The position numbers were made by a program, and so were the translations under genes. A stretch of DNA of 64,000 bases from Pyrenophora tritici-repentis (Eukaryota; Ascomycota; Dothideomycetes; Pleosporales; Pleosporaceae), in assembly GCF_003171515.1 (NCBI RefSeq), contig NC_089395.1, positions 2,542,001 through 2,606,000 on the forward strand, read 5' to 3'. Positions 31,521-44,800 of the stretch are shown piece after piece. The notes beneath the pieces were generated by a model that was given only the letters and a program-made list of their open reading frames with translations, had not been told where the DNA came from and did not search any database. Position 1 is the first letter of the stretch. Every line of letters begins with the position of its first letter.

Positions 31521-34500
31521 TCCACCTCTCACGCACCACCCCGTTCAGCCCTGCAACCCCGCGCCCCATCTCCTCGTTCTCGGTCTCGGTCTCTCCCTAT
31601 TTTCCTTTCTAGAACGAAACAGGGCAATTTTGCGCGCGCACGCAGGGCACGCGACATATGAAGGGTCAAATCTCATTCGGTAAACGGTGTTTCAGGTGTT
31701 TGCGGGAAATTTCCAAACGGGCGAGTAGAGTAGAGTAGCGGAGGTGGGGTGGGGGACGCAGACGGGTGGAAGGTAGGGGGTTATTATTAGATTTGCAGTG
31801 GAAGGATCGATGATGGGGGATAACGGTTTTTTTGCTTGCGGCTTGCGCTTGCTAACTAGGTGTGGGCTGTTCCTGTTGCTGGACGCTGGATGCGTACATG
31901 TTTGATCAGGCCGTGGCGAATGCGGCGCATTTAGTATACAGTACGGTATACCTAACAGCCAGCCAGCCAGGCAAGCAAGGCAAGGCAGAACGAGCGTGTA
32001 TACGTGGCGGGGGGCCTAGTTAGCCTACCTGAGCCAGTGCGCTGAACGCTGAACACACATGGAATACAACATAGAACCCACGGCATGTAACGTACGTACA
32101 AGTATAACCACACGCGACTACACGTATTACACAAAGAATCCGCAGAACTAGGAATTTGCTTCTTCTCACTCGCTCAACCCACTCCCACTCTCATTACCGG
32201 GAAACCCATTATTTCCGCCGCGACCGCCGCCGCCGCCAACGAAACGAAAGAAAAAATCGTTCGTCGCCAAGATCGGACTTTTTCTTCGACCGCTTTGAGT
32301 AATTGCGGCGGCCACGAGAGAGAGAGAGAGAGCGGAGACGGCAGAAGACCAAACGAATGAATGAGACCCTAGGCCTGTTGCGGCCGCTTGCGGTGCATGG
32401 TCAGAACTAAGGTTCCGGGGCCGAAACTTAGGCGGGCGGGTGAGATTTCTAACCCTCTTTTTCGTTCTTGCTATTCGCTTGTACGTACAGTATGATGACG
32501 ATGTCGGAGTGGAGGATGACAATGGGGTCGTCTCGCCAAAAACATCCATGTACCTACCCATGGCGTGTGTGCAATCGAGATTGTGTGGAAAAAGACCGGG
32601 ACCCCGAATCTCTGCGACGCGCATCGGGCCGTAAGACAGATTGGGGTATTAGGTGCGAGCAATAAGTGGTCTGTTTTTGTCACTTGTCTACAGCTAGTTA
32701 CTGCTCTCGCTTGTGTTTTGTTACAGGCACGTAATAGTTCCAAGTTGTGGGGAATCAAAGTCAAGATGCCGACGGGGTTTGTAACGGCGTATAGGGCGAC
32801 GAATGATGCGCTGCAAGGTGTCGTGTTTCGTGTGCTACAAGCCCACATATCAAAGGTGGACTGAGTGGCAGATGAATAATCACCCGAAAAGCTATTTTTG
32901 CATGTTTTGTAACGTGTCAGGCGAGATGATGGCATGTTTGACATGACGATCAGGAATGGTGACGGGAGCTAGACAAAGGAAAAGACCCTGGGCTGGACTG
33001 CAAATCTGCAATCGGACTTTCCGCGTGTCGGTGTTATGAAGCCGTGCAACCGTTTAGAAAGTCCCTAGAAGCATGCCACAGAAGGACGGGTGTGCGGCGC
33101 TTGCGGGCGTTGGACCCGGGTGCGAGGCCTCGGGTTCGTGTTCAGCTTCTGACGTGGGTTCTGTAGCGCCAGGTGGGTGTGTGGGTGTGGGCACCAGAGT
33201 GGCTGCAGGAGGTAGAGGGGCAGGACTCGCAGGAGGGCGCCTCGGTTTGCAGGCTATAGTATTCGCCCACCGGGGTGTGGCCGCGCGAATTGCGGCGCGC
33301 AGATGCGATGCAGCGATGCAGCACGACGAGAGGAGAAGGCGCTGGTTTGGGTCTTGGTCTGCAGACCGCGGGCTTAGGCGAGGCGCGTGGAAGACTGGAA
33401 ACTGGTGGTCTGGAAGCTCGACGTCGGTCCGTTTAGCGAGAGGAACAGGCCGTGTTGCGCAAACGATTTGTTAGACGGGGTGTCTTGTTGAGTGATCTGG
33501 TGGGTTTCCAACGAGTGCTTCCATGACGATATTCCTCTCCTTCTCTGCTTGTCCCTGTCGCAATGTCATTCCATCATCGATGCCGTAGCCAATTAGTCAA
33601 CCGTATCCCATCTCCTACCTGCGCAATTTAATCATGGATGTTGTACCTCCCTCATCGCGTTACCCCGTGCTCAAAGTACAACTGCCGTGTACCATTAAAC
33701 CCACTATATTCGTCTTCGATTTTCCGCCACTCAACGACGCAAGGGCTAATTGTATAGCTGCATGGGGACAAGCCTATGCTTCTTACCGTGGCCATGGGTC
33801 ATTGCGTGCGGCCGTGTCAGGTACCTCAAACGGGCTTTCGGAACGGACATCGCGTGTCGTGGATGGCACAACGTGGTCTTGTATTCGTGCGTTGGAGAGT
33901 GATGTGTGAGATGTAAGCGTCCACAGCATTGTTGGGCGTGGAAGCGAGGGGTGAGTCCTTGTTAATCGGTACGACGGGCCTGTCGAGCTGAATAAGTGTC
34001 TAATTCGGGTTTTGGCGAAACACTGGCTGGCTGCGTGGAACGCTCATGTCGTGAACCAGAAACCGTTCACCAGTGCCCTTTACCTGATTGTACCTTTAAT
34101 TATGCTTTGGACTTGTTGCTGGAGTCATACTTTGATGCATGACATACGCAGCCTGGACTGGTCGCCAAAGTAGCCACGCTCTTACTGCTGTGTACCGCCA
34201 TCAACGGTCAGCTTCATGCTGGGATTTGAAGCACCAATCGACTGTAAGAGCTAGGAAATAACAAAGGGGGAGGCACGCGTGACAGTTGTCAGAAGAGCGC
34301 TGTGATGCAAGATTGCAAGGATGAACTGGTTTGGTGAGAGCAGTCAAAAGACGCAAACATTTGGGAGGATGATAGCGACGCGTCCCTCTTGGAAGTGCCA
34401 GCCAGTGAGAGTTGCTGATACCGTTCAACGCTCGCTCAATCAGCGCAGCGCAGTCAATGTCGCCGGCGCAGTGGCAACCAACGTTCGCTTATCAGTTAGT

Positions 34501-36000
34501 AACATATTTCTCCTGATGCACGCCTGCTTAACCACCGGGTTTTCTAATGCCTACCAGGGCGGAATTCACCGGCAACGTTTGGAGCCCAACATAGTCGCAC
34601 TGGCGAGTCAATCATGGTCGAAAAGAAGAACAAGTCCCCCAAACAGGATTCTGCAGTGCCTCACTGGTGCTCAGGACACGGCCTGATTGGCGTGCCTTGT
34701 GAAAGAGGGTAAAACGATAAGCTGGCGACCAAAAGCAGTAATTGTAGACTAGTGAAAAGGTTAGTAGCAGCCTCATGGTCGACACTGTGTATGTGGATCC
34801 CGTTGGGTGTCAAGGAAACTGCATCGTGTGTGTGTCTATCGCATGTTTGTAACGCGAACCCGAGAAGGATGTGCTCAATGGAGCCAGCTGAATGGTCCGG
34901 GTGTGATGATTAACATTCGGTAACCCTCACAGACATGATGTGCTGTCATCCCCAGAGACGCTTGGCCGTGCTGTCCGTGTCCATAAACGGTAAACGCCCA
35001 CCGAGCTTTTGTCAACAAAGTGAAGCGATTGCCCCTGTAGGGCGACCATAGCTAAGTTGCAGTCGTTTTATACTTCTGACATGGGTTGTGTCGAGGGTTG
35101 CCACTCATGGTCGTGAGTGGAGTATTTGTTTGATCGACGTCCAGTGTGTGTGTGTGTGAGCGGACGGGGTATGGATACATGCGAAGAGTAGCGCGCTCTA
35201 CGTTGGAAATGAGAGAATCAAAGGAAGGAAAAAACATGTTAAGGGATGAGTTTGTGAGGCGCAAATCCACATGGCTGTGGAGTCTCTGACCTGACTCTGT
35301 GTTCTACAGGCAGCAAAAGCAACAACTGCACCCTGATCGCCATGTTGCCATGCGATGTTGCGACTCATGGATCTCCATCCGGGTGTAGCCATCCGGGCGA
35401 TCATTGTTGTATGTCATATGGAAATCAGGTCCGAGAATTGGGACACGAGTAATTACAGCCACATATGGCAGGAAGTGATGGGCTGGCATGTTGTAGAGAC
35501 GGATTTTCTACCGACAGTGGTGGCAGGCTGAACATGTCGGTACAGGCCGTACCAGAGTCAGGTCTAGACCGGCTATACAACGGACACATTGGGAGACGGC
35601 ATTATACTTTGGCCAGGATAGTAATGGGGTGTAGAAGGATGCATTGGGCTGGCAGGCCAGACCTGGCACGGAATAAACAAGACGGGTTGGAGTGAAGAAG
35701 AATTGCAGCATATTCGGCGAGATCAACACGCGCCTGCCTTGATTACTATGGTCGTGGAGCTTGGCAAGGTGGCATCGTGATTCGCGCCACAAACGTGTTG
35801 ACGTTATTGCAAACCATTACTGCAGAGGGAGAAGATCAGCTGCCGAGGATTATTTCCCGCGTTGGCGAGTGGGCGTGAAGGATGATGCAAACAACGGTGG
35901 TCGAGTCGGCAGGGGCCGAATCAGTCGCACAAGTAGACGGGCCGGTCGTGTGGCAGTGTCGATGATCTTGGCCGGCGATCTTGAATAGTATCCGCTGACT
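31521..36000. other. Gene-free region, part of about 11.5 kb upstream of flbD
   Basis: No supported gene. There are short simple repeats (GA run at about 32320-32334; GT run at about 35146-35159). Frames of 90-150 codons exist on both strands, but none has a domain, a signal peptide or clean splice partners. Confidence 0.45.
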
Positions 36001-36036
36001 ACATGTGTTGCGACATGTGTTGCAACATGTGTTGCT
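36001..36036. repeat. 12-bp triple direct repeat
   Basis: Three consecutive units of ACATGTGTTGCN. Each contains the 6-bp palindrome ACATGT. It sits about 4.1 kb upstream of the putative flbD TATA box, in sequence without genes. Confidence 0.7.
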
Positions 36037-39000
36037 TACGTATCGCAACCCTTTTGCAAGACAAAGGGGTTTTAGTGGGTCACGTCGATCCGATTCGGCG
36101 CGCGCTCAGATCTGAGCTAAACGGCTTTCCCTTGTTGGTGCCGCATCTTGCTTTGGACCAGTGACGAAGGATGCGCCGGGCCTGCACGCTAATGTGCATG
36201 GATGGAGTCAATGACGAGTCAGCTACGACTTGAAGTCAAGTGGTGCCTGCAAAATGCAATGCGGTATTGTGTCACGCCAGATGCATCTTGGGCATGCGTG
36301 CAGCATGGGTGGAAATGGAGAACTGCATCTAGGGCGAGAGGTGAACTGTGCTGTTGCAAAGACTTGGATGCCTAGAGAAATGAGGCTGAATCGGACCACA
36401 GCGTGTCCTTTGGGCCGCTGGTGTGCCGCTGTCAAAAACCGTGAGCTCCTACCCACGAAGCTCGATTCGAGGACGTTTGCTCAACAGCAAAGTATAATGG
36501 AAGCGCGGTTTGCGCCACCGCCAATAAGAAAGGAAGGTAATAGGGGTGAGACTGTGTAGGAAAAAGAAAAGTAGAGTGTCGCGGGTTGGCAGAGGTTTCA
36601 GGAAGATTGACGCCGCCGGCTGTTGCTGCTATTGGCTCGGCGCGGAACATTCGTTAATCTGATCTTGAAGATCATGGCTGGGAATCCCTGCCGACATGTG
36701 CAGAGAAGCACGACAAATCCAAATACAAAACTACACAATGGCAGTACGCAGGTAGACTTGCGGCGCACTGGGTCGCCGAAGACACTCGGGGACGGACTGG
36801 TGGCTAGATGGAGACATTGCACGGCTCTGTGCGTACCCGCAGAAAAGGCCGAAGTGCAGATTTGCATGACGATAAGTCGATATCAAGTCGATATCAAGGC
36901 GGGGATATGTCAGACAAACAGGCGTACTACTACCAGAACTTGGTATTCCTAGGATCAGCGTCGCCGACCTCAGAGTTGCACGACGTAACATGACAATACG
37001 ATAACCTGGTCAACAAGCTTCACGGTTGCCGTGACCTCGAGGCCGGGTGCATGCCGGCGGGCGTGTGTAGTGAGGCCGTACACGATAGTGTTTGGATTGG
37101 GGGCACTTGCAGGGAACAGGTTGTAAGCTTTTTGGCAATCCATGGGTCGTTGCTCTCTCCCCTTCCACGCGCACAAAGCCTGTGTGTTGGGCAGGCCTTG
37201 GCCGGGTCATGATACCGCGAAGCCAATATTTGGCGACTCGTACTTTGGAAGCATCTGGCGGCGGGTAATGCAGTGCGGAACCAGGCCGCGCAGGGCGCTA
37301 ATCGGCGACGAATCTTGCATCGGGAGCAGATGCAGATGCAGATGCAGAATCAACAGCACGGTCTCGGTCTCGATGGTGAGATGACAGGCCGCACATGTTC
37401 GGTCGAGATGATATGGTGGCAGTCGCACAGAGAGCGTGGCCGTGGCTTGGGTAGTGAGGGCTTTTGACATTGTCTTGCTCGACATTGCAGTGGGCAGTGG
37501 ACACGGCATGAGCCACAAGTGGGATTTGCTGGAACCACCGTTGGTCCCAGAGGGCGGGAAGGTGTACGCCATTCGTTGATAGCGCACAGGTGTCGAGGTG
37601 CGGCTGACGTACGAAGCAGCCAACCAAGTGGCAGGTGAGGCAGGGTTTCGTGATGCTATCACTATCGACCAAGCGGAAGAGCCCGCGCCGTGCTCCGAGG
37701 AACAGAAGGGGCTCATGGCCATGGGTTGACATTCGGTAGTACATGGGTCTGGCGCGCCGTCGACGACTCTTGCACTTGGGCTTCCAGCCTGCACCGCCGC
37801 ACCAACGGCCGTTGAGGGAAACCGAATGCGACGGGCTGGCAATTGAGCTTAGCCGACTGAGGTAGATTTGCGGCCTCGGCCTGACGGCAGCCAGGGTGCT
37901 GAATCGGCTGGGGGTATCACGATTCGGCGCCATGGGAAGTTCCTCTACCTCGACTGTCGATGAAAGTAAAGGGAGTCGGAAAGGATCGGCCATGGCGACC
38001 GTTGAAGGCTGCAAGCGATTACAAGCCAACACTACCAGACGGCGAGGTTGCTTGATTTGAGAGCGTGTGCAGAGTGCAGCAAAAGCGGCTGAGGCTCAGC
38101 GAAACAAAGCACCCACTCGGCCGGAAGCTGTGCGTCCCGTAAACTCTAGCCCAGCACCTGGGACACGCCTTGCTGATGTGGGAATAGCATGTACGACCCC
38201 GGATCTGAACTTCAGCCACAGCCTGCGCCGCAGAAGAGACGCCACCAAGACAGGGGCCGGCAACACCTCGGCCAAGCCGAATGCAATCGACGGGCGACGG
38301 ACTGAGCTGGTCGGGGGATCATGATGGTGAAGCATCAACGCATGGGGTTTGCAGCTCGACGAACGAGGCCCGCAGCTACTATTTTGGCTCTGTTGGACAT
38401 GGGTGTGTGTCGCAACATGCCATGGGGTCCTGTGCCCGCACTGGTCTCAGATTGAGTCGACGACTGGCCAGCGTCTCCACCGATGGCGTCGTAGGGCCTC
38501 TCGTCTGGCTGTGAATGGAGAAAGTTGGGCGAGACAGTGGGAGTTGTTGTTTGCAGCCTCACTCTCTTGAATACAGTAGTACTCGGGTGGGCAAGACTCA
38601 TTGTCGATCCAAAAAAAAAAAAACAAGACCCCAGCAACGTGACTTGGGCCATGATACAATGCCATGGCCATGCTACAATGGAATCTTGATTAACGGTTTT
38701 CCCCTTGCCTCTGCGTCCTAAAACGGGTGGGCCAGGCTGGGCTACACTAAGGCTATTCCAAATTGCCATGGCTAGCGCTGAGTGGTGGGGAGTAGAGGGA
38801 AGCCGCAGACGTTTCCAGGCAAGCGGGCTCGCTACTTTTCGCTACTCAAGCCGCGCCGGTAGATCAGTTGGCCGCGACCAAGTCACAAACGGCGGCGGGC
38901 AAAGACGCGAATAACAATACAAAGACAAACGGACGGCGTGGCCCCCTACACCACCACGGCCAAACGTACTGATGCATCCCAGGCCTGTTCAAGACCGCCC

Positions 39001-40122
39001 ACGACGCTCCCGATGGACGAGTGCACCGCGCTAGACCCGGGAGAACGAACGACAGGCCCGAAAAGGAGTGGTTACAGTGCCAAGCTCTTCACTTCGCCGA
39101 CCTCGTGTCCTCCAATGCGAGGCCCGCCATGACCGCACTACGCACGCCCGGTCCGCTGCCAGCAACCAACACCCGTTTGATCGACGCCCAAGTGCTGACT
39201 GCAACGTGCATCGTGCACAGTGCCGTGCTGAGCAATGGTGGCAGACGTCCAAGACTCCACAAAGACATGATCTTGTGCGTGCGAGAGACGTTGCAATATC
39301 CGTCTGGAACCCTTTGTAACAGCGTCATCACGGTACGCACAAGTGAAGCCGAAACTGACCACGCCCTTTTTCCCTGACGCGGCCAGAATCACTCCAAAGC
39401 AGAGGGCAACATCATGTCCGCACTGGCACATCCTAGAGCCCGCTGAGGCTGGCTGAGGCTGCCTGCCCCTCAACCTTGGGGACGTCGACATGTTTGGTTT
39501 TACACTGCACAGGGGACCTGCTCAGCGTGTGCGCCGAGTGGGGGTATCTTTGACAGTCACCATGCTGTCTACAAAACCCTGTCGGCCACGCTCCTAGTGC
39601 ACCGCCATGAATCGACAGCGAAACGGCCAGGGCCCCTGGCAACTGCACCCATCCTGCGCGAGCGATGGGCCGCAGACGGGGACGAGCGCGCGCTGTCGGC
39701 GGCCAGGGAGCGTCGCAGGGGACCAATTCACTACCGTGGTCCCAGCATGGTAATCCAGCCTGGGCACGCCACTTGCTTTTTCTGCCGCTCCAACATGGCG
39801 CCGGGCGAGCGCCATACGCCATGCCACGATGTGATACAGGGTACTTGTCGAATCCGACGATCTGGTCCCCTCCTAGGTCCATCGCTGCCAAAGTGCGTCG
39901 TCGACAACGATTACTTTAGCTTGATGCTGCTCAGGGCCCAGCTAGTAGCTCAGAGCGCCGCATGACGCCCCAGCCCGATGTCCACCATCTCACCATTGCC
40001 TTAGCCGCAGCCTCTGAAAAGCACAATCCTCGCGCCCATCTGCCCGTCCCGAACAAGCCAATAACTCCTCGACCACCTTGGCGTCAGTGTGCCCTGACTA
40101 CTCCTCCCCGCGCCCGCCGTGA
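36037..40122. other. Gene-free region directly upstream of flbD
   Basis: No supported gene in about 4 kb. A tandem GTCGATATCAA pair lies at about 36872-36893 and a GATGCA run at about 37328-37347. A 211-codon minus-strand frame at 37207-37842 has biased composition and no recognisable features. I take this stretch as candidate extended regulatory DNA. Confidence 0.4.
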
Positions 40123-40683
40123 TATATACCGGTGCTCGCCTCTACCACGTTACCGTTGGATCATCTACCAAACGTCAACCACTTCTTGACCTTGCCTCAA
40201 CCACACAAACACTGAACCCTCGACACTTGGCCCATTCCAGTCCCAAACATCAAGGTATGTTTAGTTTTCCAAGCCTGCCATCACTGTCACTCTCCCGCTA
40301 CATCTGCCCGTTCCCACCGCTATATTTGTCCTTTGTCGATGCGGCTATAGCACACCTTGACTACTCCATTTCCATCTCCATCTCCATCTCCATCTCTATT
40401 CATCTCATCATCACTTTGTGCACATCTCAACATCTTCCAAATGGTGCCCTCCACTTCGCTTCACTCTCACAATGCTTGGCGAACTTCAGAACTGATGCCC
40501 AGCACAGCACATCACACCTTGCTCTATCAGACGGCACACAGACAGCCTCTTGATACTCGTAAAAGCACAGTCAGAACTACCGACCTGCACCATCAACCCA
40601 CTGTTTACTCGCAGCATCCACTGCGAGCTTCACAGACCCCACTTTCTTATTGCCTCTCGCCTTCCCCATCAGAAGATTTCGCA
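40123..40683 (+). promoter_or_regulatory. Putative flbD core promoter and 5' leader
   Basis: TATATA at 40123-40128 is followed by pyrimidine-rich sequence. CAAG|GTATGT at about 40252-40261 is a near-perfect 5' splice site, suggesting an intron in the leader. It would remove an ATG at 40258 that otherwise opens a 98-codon upstream frame overlapping nothing recognisable. A CCATCT run is at about 40369-40398. Upstream ATGs in frame with the Myb protein exist (about 40357), but the encoded residues are low complexity and unlike the family N-terminus. Confidence 0.45.
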
Positions 40684-41883
40684 ATGGTTGCCCACAGACG
40701 CGGCCCATGGTCGCAGCACGAGGACCAGTGGCTCGTCAACCTCGTCGCCCGTAATGGACCTCACAACTGGGTGCGCATCTCACAAGAGATCGGCTCAAGG
40801 TCACCAAAGCAGTGCAGAGAACGCTACCACCAGAACCTGAAACCAACACTAAACCACGACCCCATCACCGGTGAAGAGGGAGAGCTCATTGAGAAGATGG
40901 TCGCTGAGATGGGTAAGAGGTGGGCTGAGATTGCACGGAGGTTAAAGGGACGCAGCGACAACGCAGTGAAGAACTGGTGGAACGGCGGCCAGAACCGACG
41001 AAAGCGCAACCCTGAACGTCCAGACCAGAGATCTCGCGAGCACATGCACCATTCTCAGAATGGCTACCACTACCCCTCTCACAGCCTCCCCCATCACGAA
41101 GAGCACCGCATGGCCTCATACCAGGACTCACGCAGGCCATCTCTCAGTTCTTCGATGAACTCACCCCATTCACTCAAACTACCTCAACCCCAGCGCTTCG
41201 AGCCTTACCCAGGATCGCGACCGCAACCCCTCGACATCTCATCTTACGGATCTCACGCAAGTGTACGAGCCCGGGGATTCGAGACACCTATGCCTTCACC
41301 ATCTGGCTACTCCATCGTCTCAGCTGACGGCGCTCCTTCCCTCATCACTGACACCGGCTCAGAGTCGAGGTCACCACGCGGCGCTGCCTCCCCCATGGAC
41401 ATTACACTTGCTCCACTTGTAGGTCGCCGGGACGAGCGCAAGAACTCATGCACACGCTACCTCCCAGCCACTGGCTTTGCACCCGAGGATGACTCCTCCC
41501 ACAACCAATACAGGCGACGAGGCTCACTTCAGCTGCCACCTCTTTACCGCAACGAGCCCCAGGCACCTACTGCAGCGCCCTCTTTCCGGGAGCCCAGCTA
41601 CGAGCGACCCCAGCCTCCTCAACTCCTCACACAGCCAACACCCCAGCTGACCCACCACCACTCCATGCCTCACACTGCGCCAACAAGCGTTCCACAACGG
41701 TCTCTCCCTCCCTTCCACTCAATAACCGAGCCAACGCTCTCCCTACCACAATCATCGAGTGCGGCCACCAGCCCAGCAGCCCGGCAACTACCATCGCCGT
41801 ATATGCTGCCTTCGATGATGTCAGAGGCCAAGAGCGCACCCGTGTCGCCCAAGGACAGGATGTCCCTGCGAAACATCATGTAG
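40684..41883 (+). CDS. flbD: FlbD-type R2R3 Myb transcription factor
   Basis: A 399-residue protein starting MVAHRRGPWSQHEDQWL. Two Myb repeats fill residues about 6-105: repeat 1 with the Trp residues of GPWS, HNWVRISQEIGSRSPKQCRERY; repeat 2 with EEGELIEKMVAEMGKRWAEI and GRSDNAVKNWWNG, then NRRKRN. This arrangement, including RSPKQCRERYHQNL, closely matches Aspergillus FlbD, which activates conidiophore development with FlbB and affects sexual development and sporulation. The remaining 290 residues are Pro/Ser/His-rich and probably an activation or interaction region. The start chosen gives the short N-terminus normal for the family. The exon is uninterrupted. The unusually long empty upstream region is consistent with complex control. 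Nuclear location is expected. Confidence 0.9.
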   Translation: MVAHRRGPWSQHEDQWLVNLVARNGPHNWVRISQEIGSRSPKQCRERYHQNLKPTLNHDPITGEEGELIEKMVAEMGKRWAEIARRLKGRSDNAVKNWWNGGQNRRKRNPERPDQRSREHMHHSQNGYHYPSHSLPHHEEHRMASYQDSRRPSLSSSMNSPHSLKLPQPQRFEPYPGSRPQPLDISSYGSHASVRARGFETPMPSPSGYSIVSADGAPSLITDTGSESRSPRGAASPMDITLAPLVGRRDERKNSCTRYLPATGFAPEDDSSHNQYRRRGSLQLPPLYRNEPQAPTAAPSFREPSYERPQPPQLLTQPTPQLTHHHSMPHTAPTSVPQRSLPPFHSITEPTLSLPQSSSAATSPAARQLPSPYMLPSMMSEAKSAPVSPKDRMSLRNIM

Positions 41884-44800
41884 ACGTCAATCATGTTCCG
41901 TGTCATTCACCGTACCCCTTCTTGTTCATACGCGCACGTTTCGCATTACATACTTCTATTAATGGTCGAAATCAACCATCGACACTTCACTTGCCGCATC
42001 TATTTCCCATTCGGCCGTTTGTTTTACATTGAACCAAAAAGGGAAGCTTTATACACGATTTTCAGGATACCCCATGTAGCATTTATGTAAAAGAGAGGGG
42101 GATGAGGAACATCAACATGTATCTATTTTGGTCCACTGGGCCTGTTTTGTATCGCGCCTGCCGAAAGTGGTTACAATCCAGCGTTACTTGAGACTTTTGA
42201 CGGGTCAACTCCGAACACTGCGACAAGCTGTCGTTTGTGATAATACCCACTTGTGCGAGAGCACCTGCATTCGCCTTGTCGCGATGCTAATGAAATACGA
42301 TCTTCATCAAACGTTGTTCAAGTTCCCTGTCCACACACTTTGTCCATCACACGACTTGCAAGGTCTGGGGTTGCAACCACTCACCAACAAAACCAGGTAG
42401 CTTTTCCCCCACGAGCCCTAATCGACGATCGCTAAGTTCCAAGTTTTTGACCTCTTTTGCGGCAAAATCTCACCGCTCCAATGGCACCGAGACCACTGAG
42501 GGTATCCACCGCGTGACAGATAGTCGTCAACGTCCGAAGTAGCCACGGAAATGCCTCCACCACCCCTCACACTCTAATGTCGGCCAGACCATCGATCTCG
42601 CCACATGTACCGATCAATGGGGGCAGTCGTACCCGTTTCAACATCTGCAGTGTCGCCTAGGCAAACTCGTCATTGGCCCACAACGATTGCTGACGGACAA
42701 TACCGTTACTTTAGTATAGTTGGTTCGCCTCTCCTTTTTGGGCCACTGCCGCCGGTAGCAAGAATGGAACCACCGAGCAGGATTCTGTCACCATGAGACC
42801 TGTAGCCTTGAACTCTGCCTGGGCATTTCCGACATGTCACGTCTACCCTTACTTTCGTGCAAGTGACAAGCGGCAACCCTCTCAAACCTCAAGAGTGGCT
42901 TAGGAGGCGTTAGACCCCACTGCAATCTTGCAGGAAACGTGGGAAAGAAGAACTATACACGTACCTTGTGTTCGTAGGCGCGGTACCTGCACTGGCATGC
43001 CATGGCTTCACTTTCACCGGACACTACGAATCAAACCCCCCCCCTCGCTCCCTCCCGATGCGGCACGCCCGGTCCTCGCTTTCCTATCGCCAGCAACGTT
43101 GCCGAGCAAATTACAAGTCAGGATGCCGACTATCACAAACGTTGACCCGATCTCCCCCTCCCCAGGTCCCACATTTGCAACCACATGGGGGGAATAAAAA
43201 ACGTCAACGTCAACGTCCCATGGTATCAGGTTCAACCAAAAAGCGCAGAGTCGGCGACTAGAATCTTCATCATTACCGCCCACTATTGCTACCAAAGAAA
43301 CAGGGCGGTTGGAGAGCCCTTGATCAGGCGGGCTGGTGTTGGTCTTACCAGATGCGGCATTTAGACTTTGATCTACGCCTTAGCGCGCGACGGCGCGCGA
43401 GATTTGCAACTAGCGTATATCTGCATGGCCACAAACGTGCGACAAGCGTGGAAAAGACGTGCAAATCCTGTACATTAGGGATAGCTTGAAGCTTGGGAGC
43501 CTAATACGGTCGGCTACAACACTAGGCAATAGTGTCTATCGAAATACTTGGTTTCCAGTTTCTGGGATCCCGCCCGTCTGTGAGGGAGGTTGCCGTTATT
43601 TTTCACGTCGCCGTTCATTACCATGGTAAACCATACTTGCTGCATCTGACTAGCAGAATGGCGCCGTCGATGGGGGTCGCCGGGCCTAAGCATGGTCGAA
43701 AACCACATGTATTACTGATCCCAATCTGCCGGAGACGGCATCTGCAATCATAAAATGCATAGTATAACCGTCGAGACCCGCCCGGGACGGTGGTACTGCG
43801 GGTTATCAGGTTCGGATCTGGGAGGGCGAGAAGAGTGGAAAGGCTGGCGATGTTCATCGCAATCCGACGATCGCGGGCCAAGGACCCAGATATGGGCATC
43901 TTTTTCAATTCTGATGACGGGTATAATATTTTTTTCTGGTCCAACCTACGACATTCCCGGGATCACTCACATATTGCGACCCCCCAGAGGCCCGTGTGTC
44001 GACTTGCCAACGTTGTTCGTTGCGATCATCACAGGCATGATAATGCCCACCCTCCCTCTTCCCTCTAGCGCGGATCTCGCTGGGCAATCCTCCGCGACCG
44101 TCCAGTGGCTCGTGTCGAGGCGGCATACCGGTTGAGCCCATGACATAGGATGCACTCGGTGCTGCGGTACCCCGTTGGATCTTGTCTAGGGTTGCCTGTT
44201 GAGCCTCAGCGACGTAGTTATGCACGAAACACATGGCCGTCACACGTGCACTACAGCTGTAAGGGTATGCAGGGCTGTCAGACGGGTGTCAGAAGAAACC
44301 TCTTGGGCCCAAAGTTTGCAAGCTCTTCGGTAGCTTGTATGTTTGTGTCGGTGAAACGATGCATGTGGCGGTGGGTAGACTATTTCGAGTTACTGTGCCC
44401 TCCCCGCGAAACATGCGTCGTTTGCATCGTTTGCGGTGAAGACGTTAGGTGTCAAACGATTGTGGAGTCCCCTTCTCCTAAACGTTGCGGAGTCTTGACT
44501 GGTGTCGCTGTTTCTTCTTCTTATGGCGTACTCGGGCCATGCAAGGCGCCCCAGATGCCCCCTCTACGGCCTACCGGCCGCCAGTGTAGTTCCGCCCGAG
44601 GCGGAGATGCCCCTTCTTCATCTGCTGCCCGGCTGCCTTAGTCCTGTGCAATAAGCAAACTCTACCTTCCAATGAAGAGCTTAAAGGTGCATTGGTTGTA
44701 GCCATCGATCGCTCTGGCCCTCCCCCATGGCGGAAGAGCTTCCGTAGTCCGTAGTCAAAAAGTCCTCATCTTCAGCTTTCTCCGGACACTGAGCCGCCAC

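Noticed and set aside
31375..31569. GQDRAGQGRT repeat protein on the minus strand
   Set aside because: It is the translation of the 10-bp minisatellite and has no independent support.
37207..37842. 211-codon minus-strand frame upstream of flbD
   Set aside because: Biased composition, overlapping frames on both strands, no domain or splice context.
44150..44641. 163-codon plus-strand frame between flbD and MTC6
   Set aside because: Cys/Arg/Ser-rich random-looking sequence without homology signature or intron partners.
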